Positions 27,505 to 37,059 are shown, counted from the stretch's first letter. The stretch: DNA of 64,000 bases from DATARH01 sp035550515 (GCA_035550515.1 DASZOZ010000062.1:8546-72545), one strand, 5' to 3'. Numbers and translations are program-made. The notes: generated from the letters alone by a model not told the origin.

Positions 27505-27711
27505 GTGCCGTCAGCCCCGCTGCAAACACCCGCCCCGTTCGCCTCGCTTGTCCCCGAGCCCCTGCCGCGTCACCGCTGGCGTCTGGCGCAGCTGTTCACC
27601 GCGCCGTTTCACGATATCGACGACCGCGCCGCACGGCTTGCGGCGGCGGCGTTGCGCGAGCGTGAGGCGCGCGAGACGGCTATGTCCGGTGCGACCGAGC
27701 CGCGCGGTTAG
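27505..27711 (+). CDS. small hypothetical protein with GTG start
   Basis: A 68-residue basic protein starting at GTG 27505, preceded by AAGGAG at seven bases, the best ribosome site in this stretch. The product has a Pro-rich head, RHRWRLAQLFTAPFHDIDD, and an Ala/Arg-rich helix (RAARLAAAALREREARE). It overlaps the 3' end of the convergent AI-2E gene by 32 bases. I do not recognise the family, and without homologues the call rests on the ribosome site. Confidence 0.45.
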   Translation: MPSAPLQTPAPFASLVPEPLPRHRWRLAQLFTAPFHDIDDRAARLAAAALREREARETAMSGATEPRG

Positions 27712-28816
27712 GCGCGCGGCGCTCCGCCCGCTGCCGGTGCGGAGCAGCCGCTCCCGACGATCCGGTCCAATCGCGCCACAGCGCGATCAGCGCGGCCATG
27801 ATCGCCGGCCCGAGAAACAGGCCGATGATGCCGAAGGTTTCGAGCCCGCCGAGCAGCCCCATCAGCACCCACAGGAACGGCAGGCGCGCGGCGCCGCCGA
27901 TCAATACCGGTCGCACGAAATGGTCGGCGACGAAGAGCACGATCATCCCGGCGACAAAGATGACGATGCCGCCGATCGCCTTGCCGACTGACACCATGTA
28001 GATCGCCGCAATTGTGAAGATCACCGGTGCGCCGAACGGGATGACCGCGAGCACCCCGGTCAGCGCGCCGATCGAGGCCGGGTAGGGCAGGCCGACCGCG
28101 ACATAGACGACGCCGAGCACGACGCCCTCGGCAAAACCGACCAGCACCAAGCCGGTCACGGTGCCGTGCACCGCATCGATCATGTGGTGGGCGATCACCT
28201 CGCCGCGCGCGCCGATCAAACGATTGCTCAGGCCGCGCAGCTGGCTGGCGAGGTTGCTGCCGTCGCGGAACAGGAAAAACAGCGTCAGCAAGGTAAACAG
28301 GAAGATCACCACCCGGTGGGCGATTTCGCCGCCATATTCGCGCGCCGACTCGGCGATCATCCGCGGCGTCAGCCGGCCGAACAGCGCTTCGGCCATGATC
28401 GGGTCGGAGAGGTTGGTGTGCCACCAATCGGCGATCGACGGACCGACCACCGGCAGATCGGTGATCCACCCCGGCACGGCAAGCCCGCTGTGGCGAGCCG
28501 AGATCACCAGTCCGATAAAGAAATGGGTCTCGCGCGCGATCGCGATGCCGAGCATCACCAGCGGAGCGACAAAGAGCACCGCAATCGCCGCCGTCAGCAG
28601 CAGCGGCGCCGCGATCCTCGCTTTGCCCTCGGGCAGTAGTTGCAGCAGGCGCTGATAAAGCGGCCATAACGCAATCGCCAGCACCGCCGCCCAGGCCAGC
28701 GCGGGAAGAAAATCGTGCAGGATCCACAACCCGATGATCACAAAGCCGGCCGCCAGGACCAGACCCGCGCGAAATTGTGATGGTGGTTCCGGAGCGGTCC
28801 GGCCGGTGTCGCTCAA
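27680..28816 (-). CDS. AI-2E family transporter (second copy)
   Basis: A 378-residue multi-helix membrane protein of the AI-2E/PerM family. It has a hydrophobic pair at residues 20-55, a central soluble stretch (about 95-150), and the family core FAEGVVLGVVYVAVGLPYP, ADHFVRPVLIGGAARLPFL and GIIGLFLGPAIMAAL. It is clearly diverged from the copy at 17.8-18.9 kb, so the two are unlikely to be recent duplicates. The tail is basic and short. It stands alone as a transcription unit; the substrate is unknown. Confidence 0.92.
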   Translation of the reverse strand: MSDTGRTAPEPPSQFRAGLVLAAGFVIIGLWILHDFLPALAWAAVLAIALWPLYQRLLQLLPEGKARIAAPLLLTAAIAVLFVAPLVMLGIAIARETHFFIGLVISARHSGLAVPGWITDLPVVGPSIADWWHTNLSDPIMAEALFGRLTPRMIAESAREYGGEIAHRVVIFLFTLLTLFFLFRDGSNLASQLRGLSNRLIGARGEVIAHHMIDAVHGTVTGLVLVGFAEGVVLGVVYVAVGLPYPASIGALTGVLAVIPFGAPVIFTIAAIYMVSVGKAIGGIVIFVAGMIVLFVADHFVRPVLIGGAARLPFLWVLMGLLGGLETFGIIGLFLGPAIMAALIALWRDWTGSSGAAAPHRQRAERRAPNRAARSHRT

Positions 28817-29024
28817 GGTGCGTTTCTCCTCACTCGCCGCAGTCTACCGGAGAGAACGCGCGAGCGCACGCTGCGGCAGCGGCGTTCGGCCGCGGATCGC
28901 GCATTGTCGAAGCGGGGGCGGTCTTGCCCGGCGGCAAGCTGTGGAATACCTTATCGGACAGGCGAAGCGCAGGTTTTGGCGCGGGCGCCTGTCGCGCACC
29001 GACCATGCGGAGGGAGGTTAGAGG

Positions 29025-29528
29025 ATGGGCTACACGCTTGAGCAAATGTCACAGGACATGCACCGCATCATCGCCGCCGATCCGGGGCCGAAAGGCCGCG
29101 AAAAGGTTTGCGAACTGGTGCGCAGGGCCTGTGCGGACGAGGAATTCGTGGCCAAGCATCTGCCGGAGGACGGCCCGGAGCGGAAAATCCTCTACGAGGA
29201 CCCCGATTTCAAGTTCTGCATCCTCGCGCATGTCTACCACGGCGCCAAGGAGAGTGCGCCGCACGACCATGGCCCGACCTGGGCGATCTACGGCCAGGCG
29301 GTCGGCGAAACGGTCATGAGCGACTGGGACAAGCTTGCGCCAGCCAGCGAGCAGGAACCCGGCAAGGTGAAACTGCGCCGCGAATACACGCTGACCCCGG
29401 GCACGGCCTATGTGTACAACGAAGGCGACCTGCATTCGCCGCGCCGCGCCGGTGCAACCCGCCTGATCCGTATCGAGGGGCAAGATGTGACCAAGGTGCG
29501 CCGGTATGCCTATGAGCGCGTCGCGTAA
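29025..29528 (+). CDS. cupin-fold protein
   Basis: A 167-residue soluble protein with a single cupin barrel. The metal-type motif is seen as APHDHGPTWAIYGQAVGET (His-x-His with a later Glu) and a second motif as NEGDLHSPRRAGATRLIRIEG, resembling the cysteine-dioxygenase-like branch of cupins. A helical head of about 55 residues precedes the barrel. GGAGGGAGG sits well placed before the ATG. It is a lone gene between divergent AI-2E and a terminator. The reaction is unknown. Confidence 0.78.
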   Translation: MGYTLEQMSQDMHRIIAADPGPKGREKVCELVRRACADEEFVAKHLPEDGPERKILYEDPDFKFCILAHVYHGAKESAPHDHGPTWAIYGQAVGETVMSDWDKLAPASEQEPGKVKLRREYTLTPGTAYVYNEGDLHSPRRAGATRLIRIEGQDVTKVRRYAYERVA

Positions 29529-29554
29529 GACTGCGCCGCGCCGGTAACCCGGAC

Positions 29555-29588
29555 AAAAGCCCGGCCTCCGCGAGGAGGCCGGGCTTTT
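29555..29588. terminator. bidirectional intrinsic terminator
   Basis: An 11-bp GC stem (GCCCGGCCTCC pairing with GGAGGCCGGGC, 29559-29569 and 29574-29584) closes a GCGA tetraloop and is flanked by AAAA on the left and TTTT on the right. It lies between the convergent cupin and OmpA-like genes and can serve both. Confidence 0.93.
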
Positions 29589-29691
29589 ACGTCTATCCGC
29601 AAACCGGACAAGAGAAATCGCGGGTGCCCCAGGGGGACGCCCGCGATCCACTGAAGGGGAACGCCGGCGGCGAGCGGTGCCGCCGTCGAGC

Positions 29692-30123
29692 TTAGCCTTC
29701 GACGATCGTAACGCGGCGGTTGCGCGGCTCGCGCACGCCGTCCGGCGTCGGCACCGAGTTGTCGTTCTCGCCGCGGCCAGCCACCGTCATCGCCTTCCAA
29801 GGCACGCCCATCCGGGCGAGGATGTGAGCGACGTTCCGCGCGCGGCGGACCGACAGGCGCTGGTTGTAGCGCGCAGAGCCCGAGCGGTCGGTGTAGCCGG
29901 TGACCTGGACGGTCGCGGCGCCACCAGCCCTGAACGTGTCCGCAGCCGCCTTGAGGATGGCCATGCCCTGCGGGCCAACCCACGACCGGTTCCACGCGAA
30001 GTAGACGGTGAAGACCTTAGCGGCCGGAGGCGGCGGTGGAGGCGGCGGTGGCGGGGCTGGCGCCACAACCGGCACGCACGCCGCCACGAGCAAAAGGGTG
30101 CAGAGGGCAAGGACACGCTTCAT
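29692..30123 (-). CDS. OmpA-domain lipoprotein
   Basis: A 143-residue outer-membrane lipoprotein. The signal peptide ends in a lipobox with the cysteine at residue 16 (LLLVAAC), followed by a striking poly-proline run and then an OmpA C-terminal peptidoglycan-binding domain (GYTDRSGSARYNQRLSVRRARNVAHIL, with the binding Asp and Arg). It resembles Pal but no Tol genes are near, so it is probably a Pal-like anchor between envelope and cell wall. ATG 30123 follows GGAGGA. Confidence 0.92.
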   Translation of the reverse strand: MKRVLALCTLLLVAACVPVVAPAPPPPPPPPPPAAKVFTVYFAWNRSWVGPQGMAILKAAADTFRAGGAATVQVTGYTDRSGSARYNQRLSVRRARNVAHILARMGVPWKAMTVAGRGENDNSVPTPDGVREPRNRRVTIVEG

Positions 30124-30168
30124 CGGGTTCCTCCGACAGTTGAGCTTACGGACCATATAATAAATCAC

Positions 30169-30200
30169 CCAATTATACTACCTCAAACCGTTATAGGACG
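30169..30200 (-). promoter_or_regulatory. AT-rich promoter region of the OmpA-domain lipoprotein gene
   Basis: On the minus strand a perfect TATAAT (complement of 30172-30177) lies about 50 bases upstream of the start codon, in one of the most AT-rich stretches of the window. An alternative reading uses TTGAGG with a TATTAT box 18 bases later. The matching -35 of the TATAAT box is poor. Confidence 0.4.
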
Positions 30201-30287
30201 ATTAACCCATTGTTTCGCACAGCGCAATGGTCGCGGAGCCGGCCATGACCGTCAACCTGCGGCCGAACGCGTTCCGGTAGCGCGGTT

Positions 30288-31691
30288 TCAGATGGTGTTT
30301 GAGCGGGTGATGCCGGCAAACCAGTCAAATGAAGCCTTTGGCACGCGCGCCAAAGTGCTGCGGTCCAGCCGGGCGAGACCGAACGTCGCAGAGAAACCGT
30401 GCGCCCACTCCCAGTTATCGACTAGCGTCCAGATGAAATAGCCGTGGAGATTTACCCCGGCCGCGATCGCGCGGTGCGCCGTCGCGATATGATCGCGCAG
30501 GTAGGAAATCCGCCGGCGGTCGTCGATATGCCCCCCGGCGTCGGCAGGCTCGGCGAAAAAAGCGCCGTTTTCCGTCACATACACCCGCGGGTTGCCATAA
30601 TGGTCGCGCAGCTCGCCGAGAATGTCGGTGAGGCCGCTCGGGTCGATGCCCCAGGTCATCCCCGTGGTCTGCATCCCGGCCGGCAACGCGCCCCAATTGG
30701 TGCCGAGCAGGCCGTTGGGGTCGCTGCGCTGGTACATCGGCGCATAATAATTGACGCCGAGGAAATCGACCGGCTGTCTGATCTGCTCGATATCGCCGGG
30801 GCGGATCAGCTTTTCGACGAGCGGCAGATAGGCGGCCGGATAGCTGCCGTGGAACAGCGGGTCGAGATAGGCGCGGTTCCAGGCGGCATCCCACGTCTCG
30901 GCGGCGGCCTTGTCGGCCGGCAGGTTCTGCGCCGCGCGCACGGGTTGCAGGCTCATGACGGTGCCGAGCGTGAAGCGGCTGCCGCCGGCCGCGCGCAAGG
31001 CGGCAAGTCCGCGGCCCTGTGCCAGGTTCTGGTGATGTCCGGCGGCCGCCATCGGCGCGCGCCCGCGCAGACCCGGCGCGTGCTCGCCGAGGCCGTGGCC
31101 CATGATCGCGTGCACCTGCGGCTCGTTGAACATCGCCCAGGTCTTGACCCGGTCGCCCAGCCGCCGCGCCATCAGCACGGCGTAATCGGCAAACCAGCCG
31201 GCGATGTCGCGGTTGCCCCAGCCGCCGCGATCCTGCAGGGCCTGCGGCAAATCCCAATGGAACAGGCAGACCCAGGGCTCGATCCGGGCCTTCAGCAGGG
31301 CATCGGTGACCCGGTCGTAATAGTCGAGCCCTCTCGCATCCGGCTGGCCGGTGCCTTCCGGCAGCACCCGCGGCCAGGATATCGAGTAGCGGTAGGCCTT
31401 GACCCCGAGCTTCGCCAGCAGCGCGACATCGTCGGGATAGCGGTGGTAGCTGTCGCAGGCGATTTCCGGCGTGGTGTGGTCGCCGATCGTGCCGTCGATG
31501 CGCGCGAAGCTGTCCCAGATGCTGTCGGCCTTGCGGTCGCCGCGCCCTTCGATCTGGCACGACGAGGTCGAGACGCCCCAGACAAACCCCGGCGGGAAAC
31601 GCAGCGGCTCGGCCGCCGCCGGCGCTCCCCTGGCCCAGCCAGCGGCAAGCATGCCGGCCGCGCCGGTCTTCAGCAGCGTGCGGCGGTGCAC
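30288..31691 (-). CDS. family 1 glycoside hydrolase (beta-glucosidase type) with Tat-like leader
   Basis: A 467-residue GH1 enzyme that cleaves beta-glycosides with retention. The acid/base glutamate is in TWAMFNEPQV and the nucleophile in VYVTENGAFF; FVWGVSTSSCQIEG at the N-terminus and WTLVDNWEWAHGFS near the C-terminus are family signatures. The GTG at 31691 gives a leader VHRRTLLKTGAAGMLAAGW that resembles a Tat signal, so the enzyme may act in the periplasm. Its start lies 13 bases after the SMP-30 gene stop, making a two-gene unit; no strong ribosome site is seen, so the start is uncertain and coupling may help. Confidence 0.9.
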   Translation of the reverse strand: MHRRTLLKTGAAGMLAAGWARGAPAAAEPLRFPPGFVWGVSTSSCQIEGRGDRKADSIWDSFARIDGTIGDHTTPEIACDSYHRYPDDVALLAKLGVKAYRYSISWPRVLPEGTGQPDARGLDYYDRVTDALLKARIEPWVCLFHWDLPQALQDRGGWGNRDIAGWFADYAVLMARRLGDRVKTWAMFNEPQVHAIMGHGLGEHAPGLRGRAPMAAAGHHQNLAQGRGLAALRAAGGSRFTLGTVMSLQPVRAAQNLPADKAAAETWDAAWNRAYLDPLFHGSYPAAYLPLVEKLIRPGDIEQIRQPVDFLGVNYYAPMYQRSDPNGLLGTNWGALPAGMQTTGMTWGIDPSGLTDILGELRDHYGNPRVYVTENGAFFAEPADAGGHIDDRRRISYLRDHIATAHRAIAAGVNLHGYFIWTLVDNWEWAHGFSATFGLARLDRSTLARVPKASFDWFAGITRSNTI

Positions 31692-31704
31692 GGCGCGTGC
31701 CGGC

Positions 31705-32661
<957 letters not shown>

Positions 32662-32749
32662 CGCTGGGACCCCTGCTCGCTGTCGCGGAGCGCGAGCATG
32701 GTCCGTTTTGGCGATGGTCTCAAGGCCGCGGCGGAGGCCGCCGGCAACG

Positions 32750-32911
32750 TCAGAAACTGCTCGCGATCTGCGAGAACAGTCCCGAGACGTCGGTGCCGAT
32801 CGTGGCGATGGCGCTGAACGCGGCGATCGAAACAAAGAACGCGATCATGGCGTATTCGACGGCGGTCGCGCCGCACCGATCGAGCCGTGGTCGCCGGAAT
32901 GCGAAGCGCAT
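32750..32911 (-). CDS. Flp/Fap-type pilin
   Basis: A 53-residue Flp pilin precursor. A short basic leader (MRFAFRRPRLDRCG) is followed by the class IVb cleavage and assembly motif GATAVEYAMIAFFV, with the Glu-Tyr pair at positions 5-6 after the cut glycine, and a hydrophobic helix that ends in SGLFSQIASSF. Such subunits form Tad pili. The frame is open to 33052, but ATG 32911 gives the usual length. No prepilin peptidase or other tad genes are in the window, so the pilin is an orphan here. Confidence 0.88.
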   Translation of the reverse strand: MRFAFRRPRLDRCGATAVEYAMIAFFVSIAAFSAIATIGTDVSGLFSQIASSF

Positions 32912-33086
32912 GCCCACAAAAGCCCTACAACCTGACACAGCGATCGTAGGCCCGGAAACATTGACGATTCGTGAAACAGCGGCGCGAGGACGTTTCCCCC
33001 CAAGTCTGCTGCACCGTTTCCGCGATTGTCGTCCCCGTTTTTTCATGGACAATCAGCGCCCGGTCGGCTAGAGGGAGCACCGTTGC

Positions 33087-33172
33087 GTCAATCCCGGTTG
33101 TTTAATTTACGTTAAATCGTCGCGTCTTGTTCTACCGGCTGTGACGATTTGCACAACAACATCGGGATTGAC
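33087..33172. repeat. 86-nt nested inverted repeat (possible structured RNA or palindromic element)
   Basis: The outer arms are GTCAATCCCGGTTGTT (33087-33102) and AACAAC-AT-CGGGATTGAC (33155-33172): 16 base pairs with a two-base bulge. Inside them, AAATCGTC (33114-33121) pairs with GACGATTT (33143-33150), extended inward by one C-G and two G-T pairs, around a 15-base loop. The two stems are joined by an 11/4 asymmetric internal loop. There is no T-tract after it, so it is not a plain terminator. Confidence 0.6.
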
Positions 33173-33248
33173 ATTACGAGCTATTGGCCAGCATCAGAAC
33201 CTTCATTCCTCTAGATTTTTCTTTGAGGGTTTTGTTGCGGCTGAATTG

Positions 33249-33277
33249 TTGCGATTTGATCTTGATGAAGGTATTTA
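33249..33277 (+). promoter_or_regulatory. candidate sigma-70-like promoter for the polysaccharide locus
   Basis: TTGCGA (33249-33254) and TATTTA (33272-33277) are spaced by 17 bases in the AT-rich stretch upstream of the epimerase gene. This would leave a leader of about 160 bases. Both hexamers match consensus only partly. Confidence 0.35.
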
Positions 33278-33443
33278 TTTTGGCGTTTAAGGGCGAGTTC
33301 TAGGATGCATTAGCCGGCCGCGGTCGCGGATTGCGTCGACGGCGGTCGGCGTGGAATCATCGCGCGGCGGGCCGTACAGGGGACGGCGGCGCTACCGGGG
33401 CGGCGCCCCGGGCGGCAACCGATATTGGGGGGACATCCACCGG

Positions 33444-34439
33444 ATGGCGCTGGGTGTGGACATTGTGACCGGGGGCGGGGGGTTCATCGGCAGCCACCTG
33501 GTCGACCGCTTGCTGGCCGATGGCCGGTCGGTGCGGGTGATCGACAATTTCAGCGTCGGCAATCCGCGGAACCTCGAACAGCACCGCGACAATCCGCGGC
33601 TGGAGGTCGTCACCTGCGACATCGGCGAGGAGCCGGTCGGGCCGTGGCTCGCCGGCGCGGAGCGGATTTTCCACCTTGCGGCGCGCGCCGACATCGTCCC
33701 GTCGGTGCAGAACCCGCACGTCTATTTCCGCGCCAATGTCGACGGCACCTATGCGGTGGTCGAGGCCGCCCGCGCCGCCGGCGTGCGGCGTTTCGTCTAT
33801 GCCGCGTCGTCGTCGTGCTACGGCATCCCGGATGCGTATCCGACCCCCGAGGACGCGGCGATCCGGCCCGAATACCCCTATGCGCTGACCAAATATCTCG
33901 GCGAGCAGATCGTGCTGCACTGGGCACGCGTCTACAAACTGCCCGCGGTGTCGCTGCGCTTTTTCAATGTCTACGGTCCGCGCGCGCGGACCAGCGGCAC
34001 CTATGGCGCGGTCTTTGGTGTGTTTCTTGCGCAATTGCTGGCGGGAAAGCCGCTGACCATCGTCGGCGACGGGACGCAGACGCGGGACTTCACCTACGTC
34101 ACCGATGTCGTATCGGCGATCATGGCCGCGGCCGAATCCGACGTGGTCGGCGATTTCTTCAACATCGGCAGCGGCGACACCTACAGCGTCAATCGCCTGG
34201 TCGAGCTGCTCGGTGCAAAGGAGACGGTGCACATTCCCAAGCGTCCGGGGGAACCCGATTGCACCTTTGCCGACGTCTCGAAGATCCGCCGCGAGCTTGG
34301 CTGGAAAGCCTCGGTCAGCTTCGAGAGGGGCGTCGGCCATATGCTGGAAAATCTCGACTATTGGCGCGACGCGCCGGTGTGGACGCCGGATCGCATCGCC
34401 GAGGCGACGGCGGACTGGTTCCGTCTGCTGTCGCGGTAA
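33444..34439 (+). CDS. NAD-dependent nucleotide-sugar epimerase/dehydratase (GalE/WbpP type SDR)
   Basis: A 331-residue extended SDR enzyme acting on nucleotide-activated sugars. The NAD-binding glycine motif is TGGGGFIGSHL at the N-terminus, the serine region is AASSSCYG and the catalytic Tyr-Lys pair is in YALTKYLGE. The sequence FFNVYGPRARTSGTYGAVF resembles UDP-glucose/GlcNAc 4-epimerases more than dehydratases, but the sugar cannot be fixed. The start at ATG 33444 follows a GGGGGGA stretch. It is the first gene of a plus-strand trio of sugar-activation genes, with 22 bases to the next. Confidence 0.9.
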   Translation: MALGVDIVTGGGGFIGSHLVDRLLADGRSVRVIDNFSVGNPRNLEQHRDNPRLEVVTCDIGEEPVGPWLAGAERIFHLAARADIVPSVQNPHVYFRANVDGTYAVVEAARAAGVRRFVYAASSSCYGIPDAYPTPEDAAIRPEYPYALTKYLGEQIVLHWARVYKLPAVSLRFFNVYGPRARTSGTYGAVFGVFLAQLLAGKPLTIVGDGTQTRDFTYVTDVVSAIMAAAESDVVGDFFNIGSGDTYSVNRLVELLGAKETVHIPKRPGEPDCTFADVSKIRRELGWKASVSFERGVGHMLENLDYWRDAPVWTPDRIAEATADWFRLLSR

Positions 34440-34461
34440 CGCGCCGGAGGGAAAAGCGCGC

Positions 34462-36003
34462 ATGCGGGAAGCTGGCAGTAAGATCAAGAGCCTTCAGGAA
34501 ATCGACGCGGTCGCGGAGGCGGAGCGCGCCGCGGGACGCACGATCACGCTGTGCCACGGCGTGTTCGATTTGCTGCATGTCGGCCATCTGCGGCATCTGC
34601 GGGTGGCGAGCGGGTTCGGCGACACGCTGATCGTCTCGATCACCGCCGATGAATTCGTGCAAAAAGGCCCCGGACGGCCGGTGTTCCAGTCGATGCTGCG
34701 GGCGGAGATGCTGGCCGCGCTCGAGCTGGTCGACTACGTGGTCGTGGTCTACGATCCCAGCGCCGAGCCGATCCTGCACGCGGTCAAGCCGGACATCTAC
34801 GCCAAGGGCGGCGACTATATCGACCCCGACCAGGACGTCACCGGCAAGATCGTGCGCGAGCGCGACATCGTCGAGCAGCATGGCGGCAAGCTGGTCTTCA
34901 CCGAAGACATCACCTTCAGCTCGTCCAACCTGCTCAACCGTTTCTTCAACGTCTTCGAGCCCGAGGTCAAAGCCCATCTCCAGGAGCTGAAAAGCAAGGA
35001 TGGCGAGCGCCGCATCGCCGCGCTGATCGACAAGATCAGGCCGCTCAGCGTGCTGCTGGTCGGCGACGCGATCATCGACCGCTACAGCTATGTCACGGCG
35101 ATGGGCAAGTCGGCCAAGGAGCACATGATCGCGACCTTGCTGCAAAACAGCGAGACCTTCGCCGGCGGCGTCTTCGCCACCGCCAACCATGTCGCGAGCT
35201 TCTGCCGCAAGGTCGATCTGCTGACCTGCCTCGGCGGGCCGGAAGAGGAGAATTTCGAGGAGTTGGTGCGCGCCAGCCTGCGCGCGAATATCGAGCTGAT
35301 GCCGGTTCACCGGCACGGCTCGCCGACGACGCTGAAGACGCGGTTTGTCGAACCGACCTATCTGCGCAAGCTGTTCGAGGTCTATTCGATGGACGATACG
35401 CCGCTCGCCGGCGACGAGCAGCGCCAGATCGACGAGCGGCTCGACTCCTGCATCCGCGACTACGACGTGGTGATCGTCAACGATTTCGGGCACGGGCTGA
35501 TCGCCAACTCCACGATCGACATCCTGACCCGCAAGGCGCGCTTCCTGGCGATCAACGCGCAGATCAACGCCGGCAACAACGGCTTCAACCTGATCACCAA
35601 ATACGCTCGCGCCGATTACATCTGCCTCGACGTGCCGGAAGCGCGCATGGCGGTGCACGACAAGGTCAGCGCGGTCGAGACGGTGTGCGGCGAGTTGCTG
35701 CCGGCGGCGATCGATTGCCCCAACATCATCGTCACGCACGGCAAGCAGGGCTGCTTCGCGCATAAGCGCGGCTACAACGGCGTGTTCCACATCCCGGCAC
35801 TGACCCAGCAGGTGGTGGATACGGTGGGGGCCGGGGACGCGTTTCTCGCGGTGACCGCGCCGATGATCGCCGCCGGCGGCGAGATCGACCTTGTCGGCTT
35901 TGTCGGCAACATCGCGGGCGCGGTGAAGGTCGGGATTGTCGGCCATCGAAATTTCGTCGAAAAGAGCGTCCTGCAGAAATACGCCGCGACGCTTCTCAAA
36001 TAG
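34462..36003 (+). CDS. bifunctional nucleotidyltransferase-PfkB sugar kinase
   Basis: A 513-residue fusion. Residues about 25-165 are a cytidylyltransferase-like domain with GVFDLLHVGHLRHLR (HxGH) and the ITFSSSNLLNR segment (the place of the ISSTxxxR motif). Residues about 190-510 are a PfkB/ribokinase-like kinase with DTVGAGDAFLAVTAP carrying the catalytic aspartate and the anion hole. This is the reverse of heptose enzyme HldE, where the kinase comes first. The expected role is phosphorylation and nucleotide activation of a sugar or polyol for surface glycan; ATP/CTP preference and the substrate are unknown. GGAGGG precedes ATG 34462. Confidence 0.9.
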   Translation: MREAGSKIKSLQEIDAVAEAERAAGRTITLCHGVFDLLHVGHLRHLRVASGFGDTLIVSITADEFVQKGPGRPVFQSMLRAEMLAALELVDYVVVVYDPSAEPILHAVKPDIYAKGGDYIDPDQDVTGKIVRERDIVEQHGGKLVFTEDITFSSSNLLNRFFNVFEPEVKAHLQELKSKDGERRIAALIDKIRPLSVLLVGDAIIDRYSYVTAMGKSAKEHMIATLLQNSETFAGGVFATANHVASFCRKVDLLTCLGGPEEENFEELVRASLRANIELMPVHRHGSPTTLKTRFVEPTYLRKLFEVYSMDDTPLAGDEQRQIDERLDSCIRDYDVVIVNDFGHGLIANSTIDILTRKARFLAINAQINAGNNGFNLITKYARADYICLDVPEARMAVHDKVSAVETVCGELLPAAIDCPNIIVTHGKQGCFAHKRGYNGVFHIPALTQQVVDTVGAGDAFLAVTAPMIAAGGEIDLVGFVGNIAGAVKVGIVGHRNFVEKSVLQKYAATLLK

Positions 36004-36057
36004 GCGGCGCGACGGCCTTGCCGGCGCAGCATGCATCACCACAGGAGCCAGTGTTTT

Positions 36058-37059
36058 ATGCAGCGGAAGTGGAATGTCCTTGTCACCGGCGGCGCCGGCT
36101 ATGTCGGGGCGGTGCTCGTGCCGAAACTGCTGGCGGCGGGCCACACCGTCACGGTGCTCGACCTGTATCTCTATGGCGACGACGTGCTGAAGCCGGTCGA
36201 GAACCACCCCCGGCTGATCCAGATCAAGGGCGATTTGCGGCATCCCGCGGCGGTCGAGAAGGCGCTCGCCGGGTGTGATGCGGTCATCCACCTCGCCTGC
36301 ATCTCGAACGACCCGTCCTTCGAGCTCAACCCGGCGCTCGGCCGCGAGGTCAATTACGACTGTTTCCGGCCGCTGGTGCAGGCCGCGAAGAAGGCCGGGG
36401 TGAAGCGCTTCATCTATGCCTCGTCGTCGAGCGTCTACGGCATCAAGGAAGGCGTCAACGTTACCGAGGAGCTGTCGCTCGAACCCCTCACGGACTATTC
36501 GAAATACAAGGCGCTGTGCGAGCAGGTGCTGACCGAGGAGCGCGAGCCCGGCTTCACCACGCTGATCCTGCGGCCCGCGACGGTCTGCGGCTACTCGCCG
36601 CGGCAGCGGCTCGACGTGATCGTCAACATCCTCTGCAACCACGCGGTCAACACCGGCAAGATCAAGGTGTTCGGCGGCGGCCAGCTGCGCCCCAACATCC
36701 ATATCGAGGACATGACCGACCTCTATTGCAGCACGCTGCAATACGCGGACGACGCGATCGACGGCAAGACCTACAATGCCGGGTTCGAGAACCACAGCGT
36801 GCTCGAACTGGCCGAGATGGTGAAACGCATCGTCGGCCACAACACCGTCGAGCTCGAAATGGTGCCGACCGACGACAACCGCTCCTACCACGTGTCCTCG
36901 GAAAAGATCGCGCGCGAACTAGGCTGGCGGCCGACGCACACGATCGAAGACGCGGTGGTCGACATGGTCCGCGCGTTCCGCGACGGCAAGCTGCCGAATG
37001 CGATGACCGATTCGCGCTACTTCAACATCAAGACGATGCAGGAGCGGAACCTCGCGTAG
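36058..37059 (+). CDS. NAD-dependent nucleotide-sugar epimerase/dehydratase (SDR)
   Basis: A 333-residue extended SDR. The cofactor motif is TGGAGYVGAVLVPKLL, the serine segment YASSSSVYG and the catalytic pair YSKYK. It differs from the first epimerase in the active-site loop (ISNDPSFELNP) and in having a long C-terminal helix (DAVVDMVRAFRDGKLPNAM). Sequences of this kind sit beside nucleotidyltransferase-kinase fusions in glycan loci and may work on the same sugar. The true start is ATG 36058 (MQRKWNVLVTGG) with AGGAG about 12 bases upstream. Confidence 0.9.
   Translation: MQRKWNVLVTGGAGYVGAVLVPKLLAAGHTVTVLDLYLYGDDVLKPVENHPRLIQIKGDLRHPAAVEKALAGCDAVIHLACISNDPSFELNPALGREVNYDCFRPLVQAAKKAGVKRFIYASSSSVYGIKEGVNVTEELSLEPLTDYSKYKALCEQVLTEEREPGFTTLILRPATVCGYSPRQRLDVIVNILCNHAVNTGKIKVFGGGQLRPNIHIEDMTDLYCSTLQYADDAIDGKTYNAGFENHSVLELAEMVKRIVGHNTVELEMVPTDDNRSYHVSSEKIARELGWRPTHTIEDAVVDMVRAFRDGKLPNAMTDSRYFNIKTMQERNLA

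Larger units (their letters stand above)
32912..33443. other. 532-bp gene-free AT-rich intergenic region
   Basis: Between the divergent pilin and epimerase genes no open frame has coding character. The part from about 33070 to 33310 is markedly AT-richer than the rest of the window. It holds an 86-nt nested inverted repeat and a candidate promoter, listed separately. The last 130 bases before the epimerase return to high GC and contain no supported gene. Confidence 0.8.

Noticed and set aside
30207..30230. CCATTG/CAATGG hairpin after the GH1 gene as a terminator
   Set aside because: Only 6-7 base pairs with a 12-base loop and no T-tract.
34315..36891. 858-codon minus-strand frame across the sugar-activation genes
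   Set aside because: Antisense shadow; no recognisable domain.
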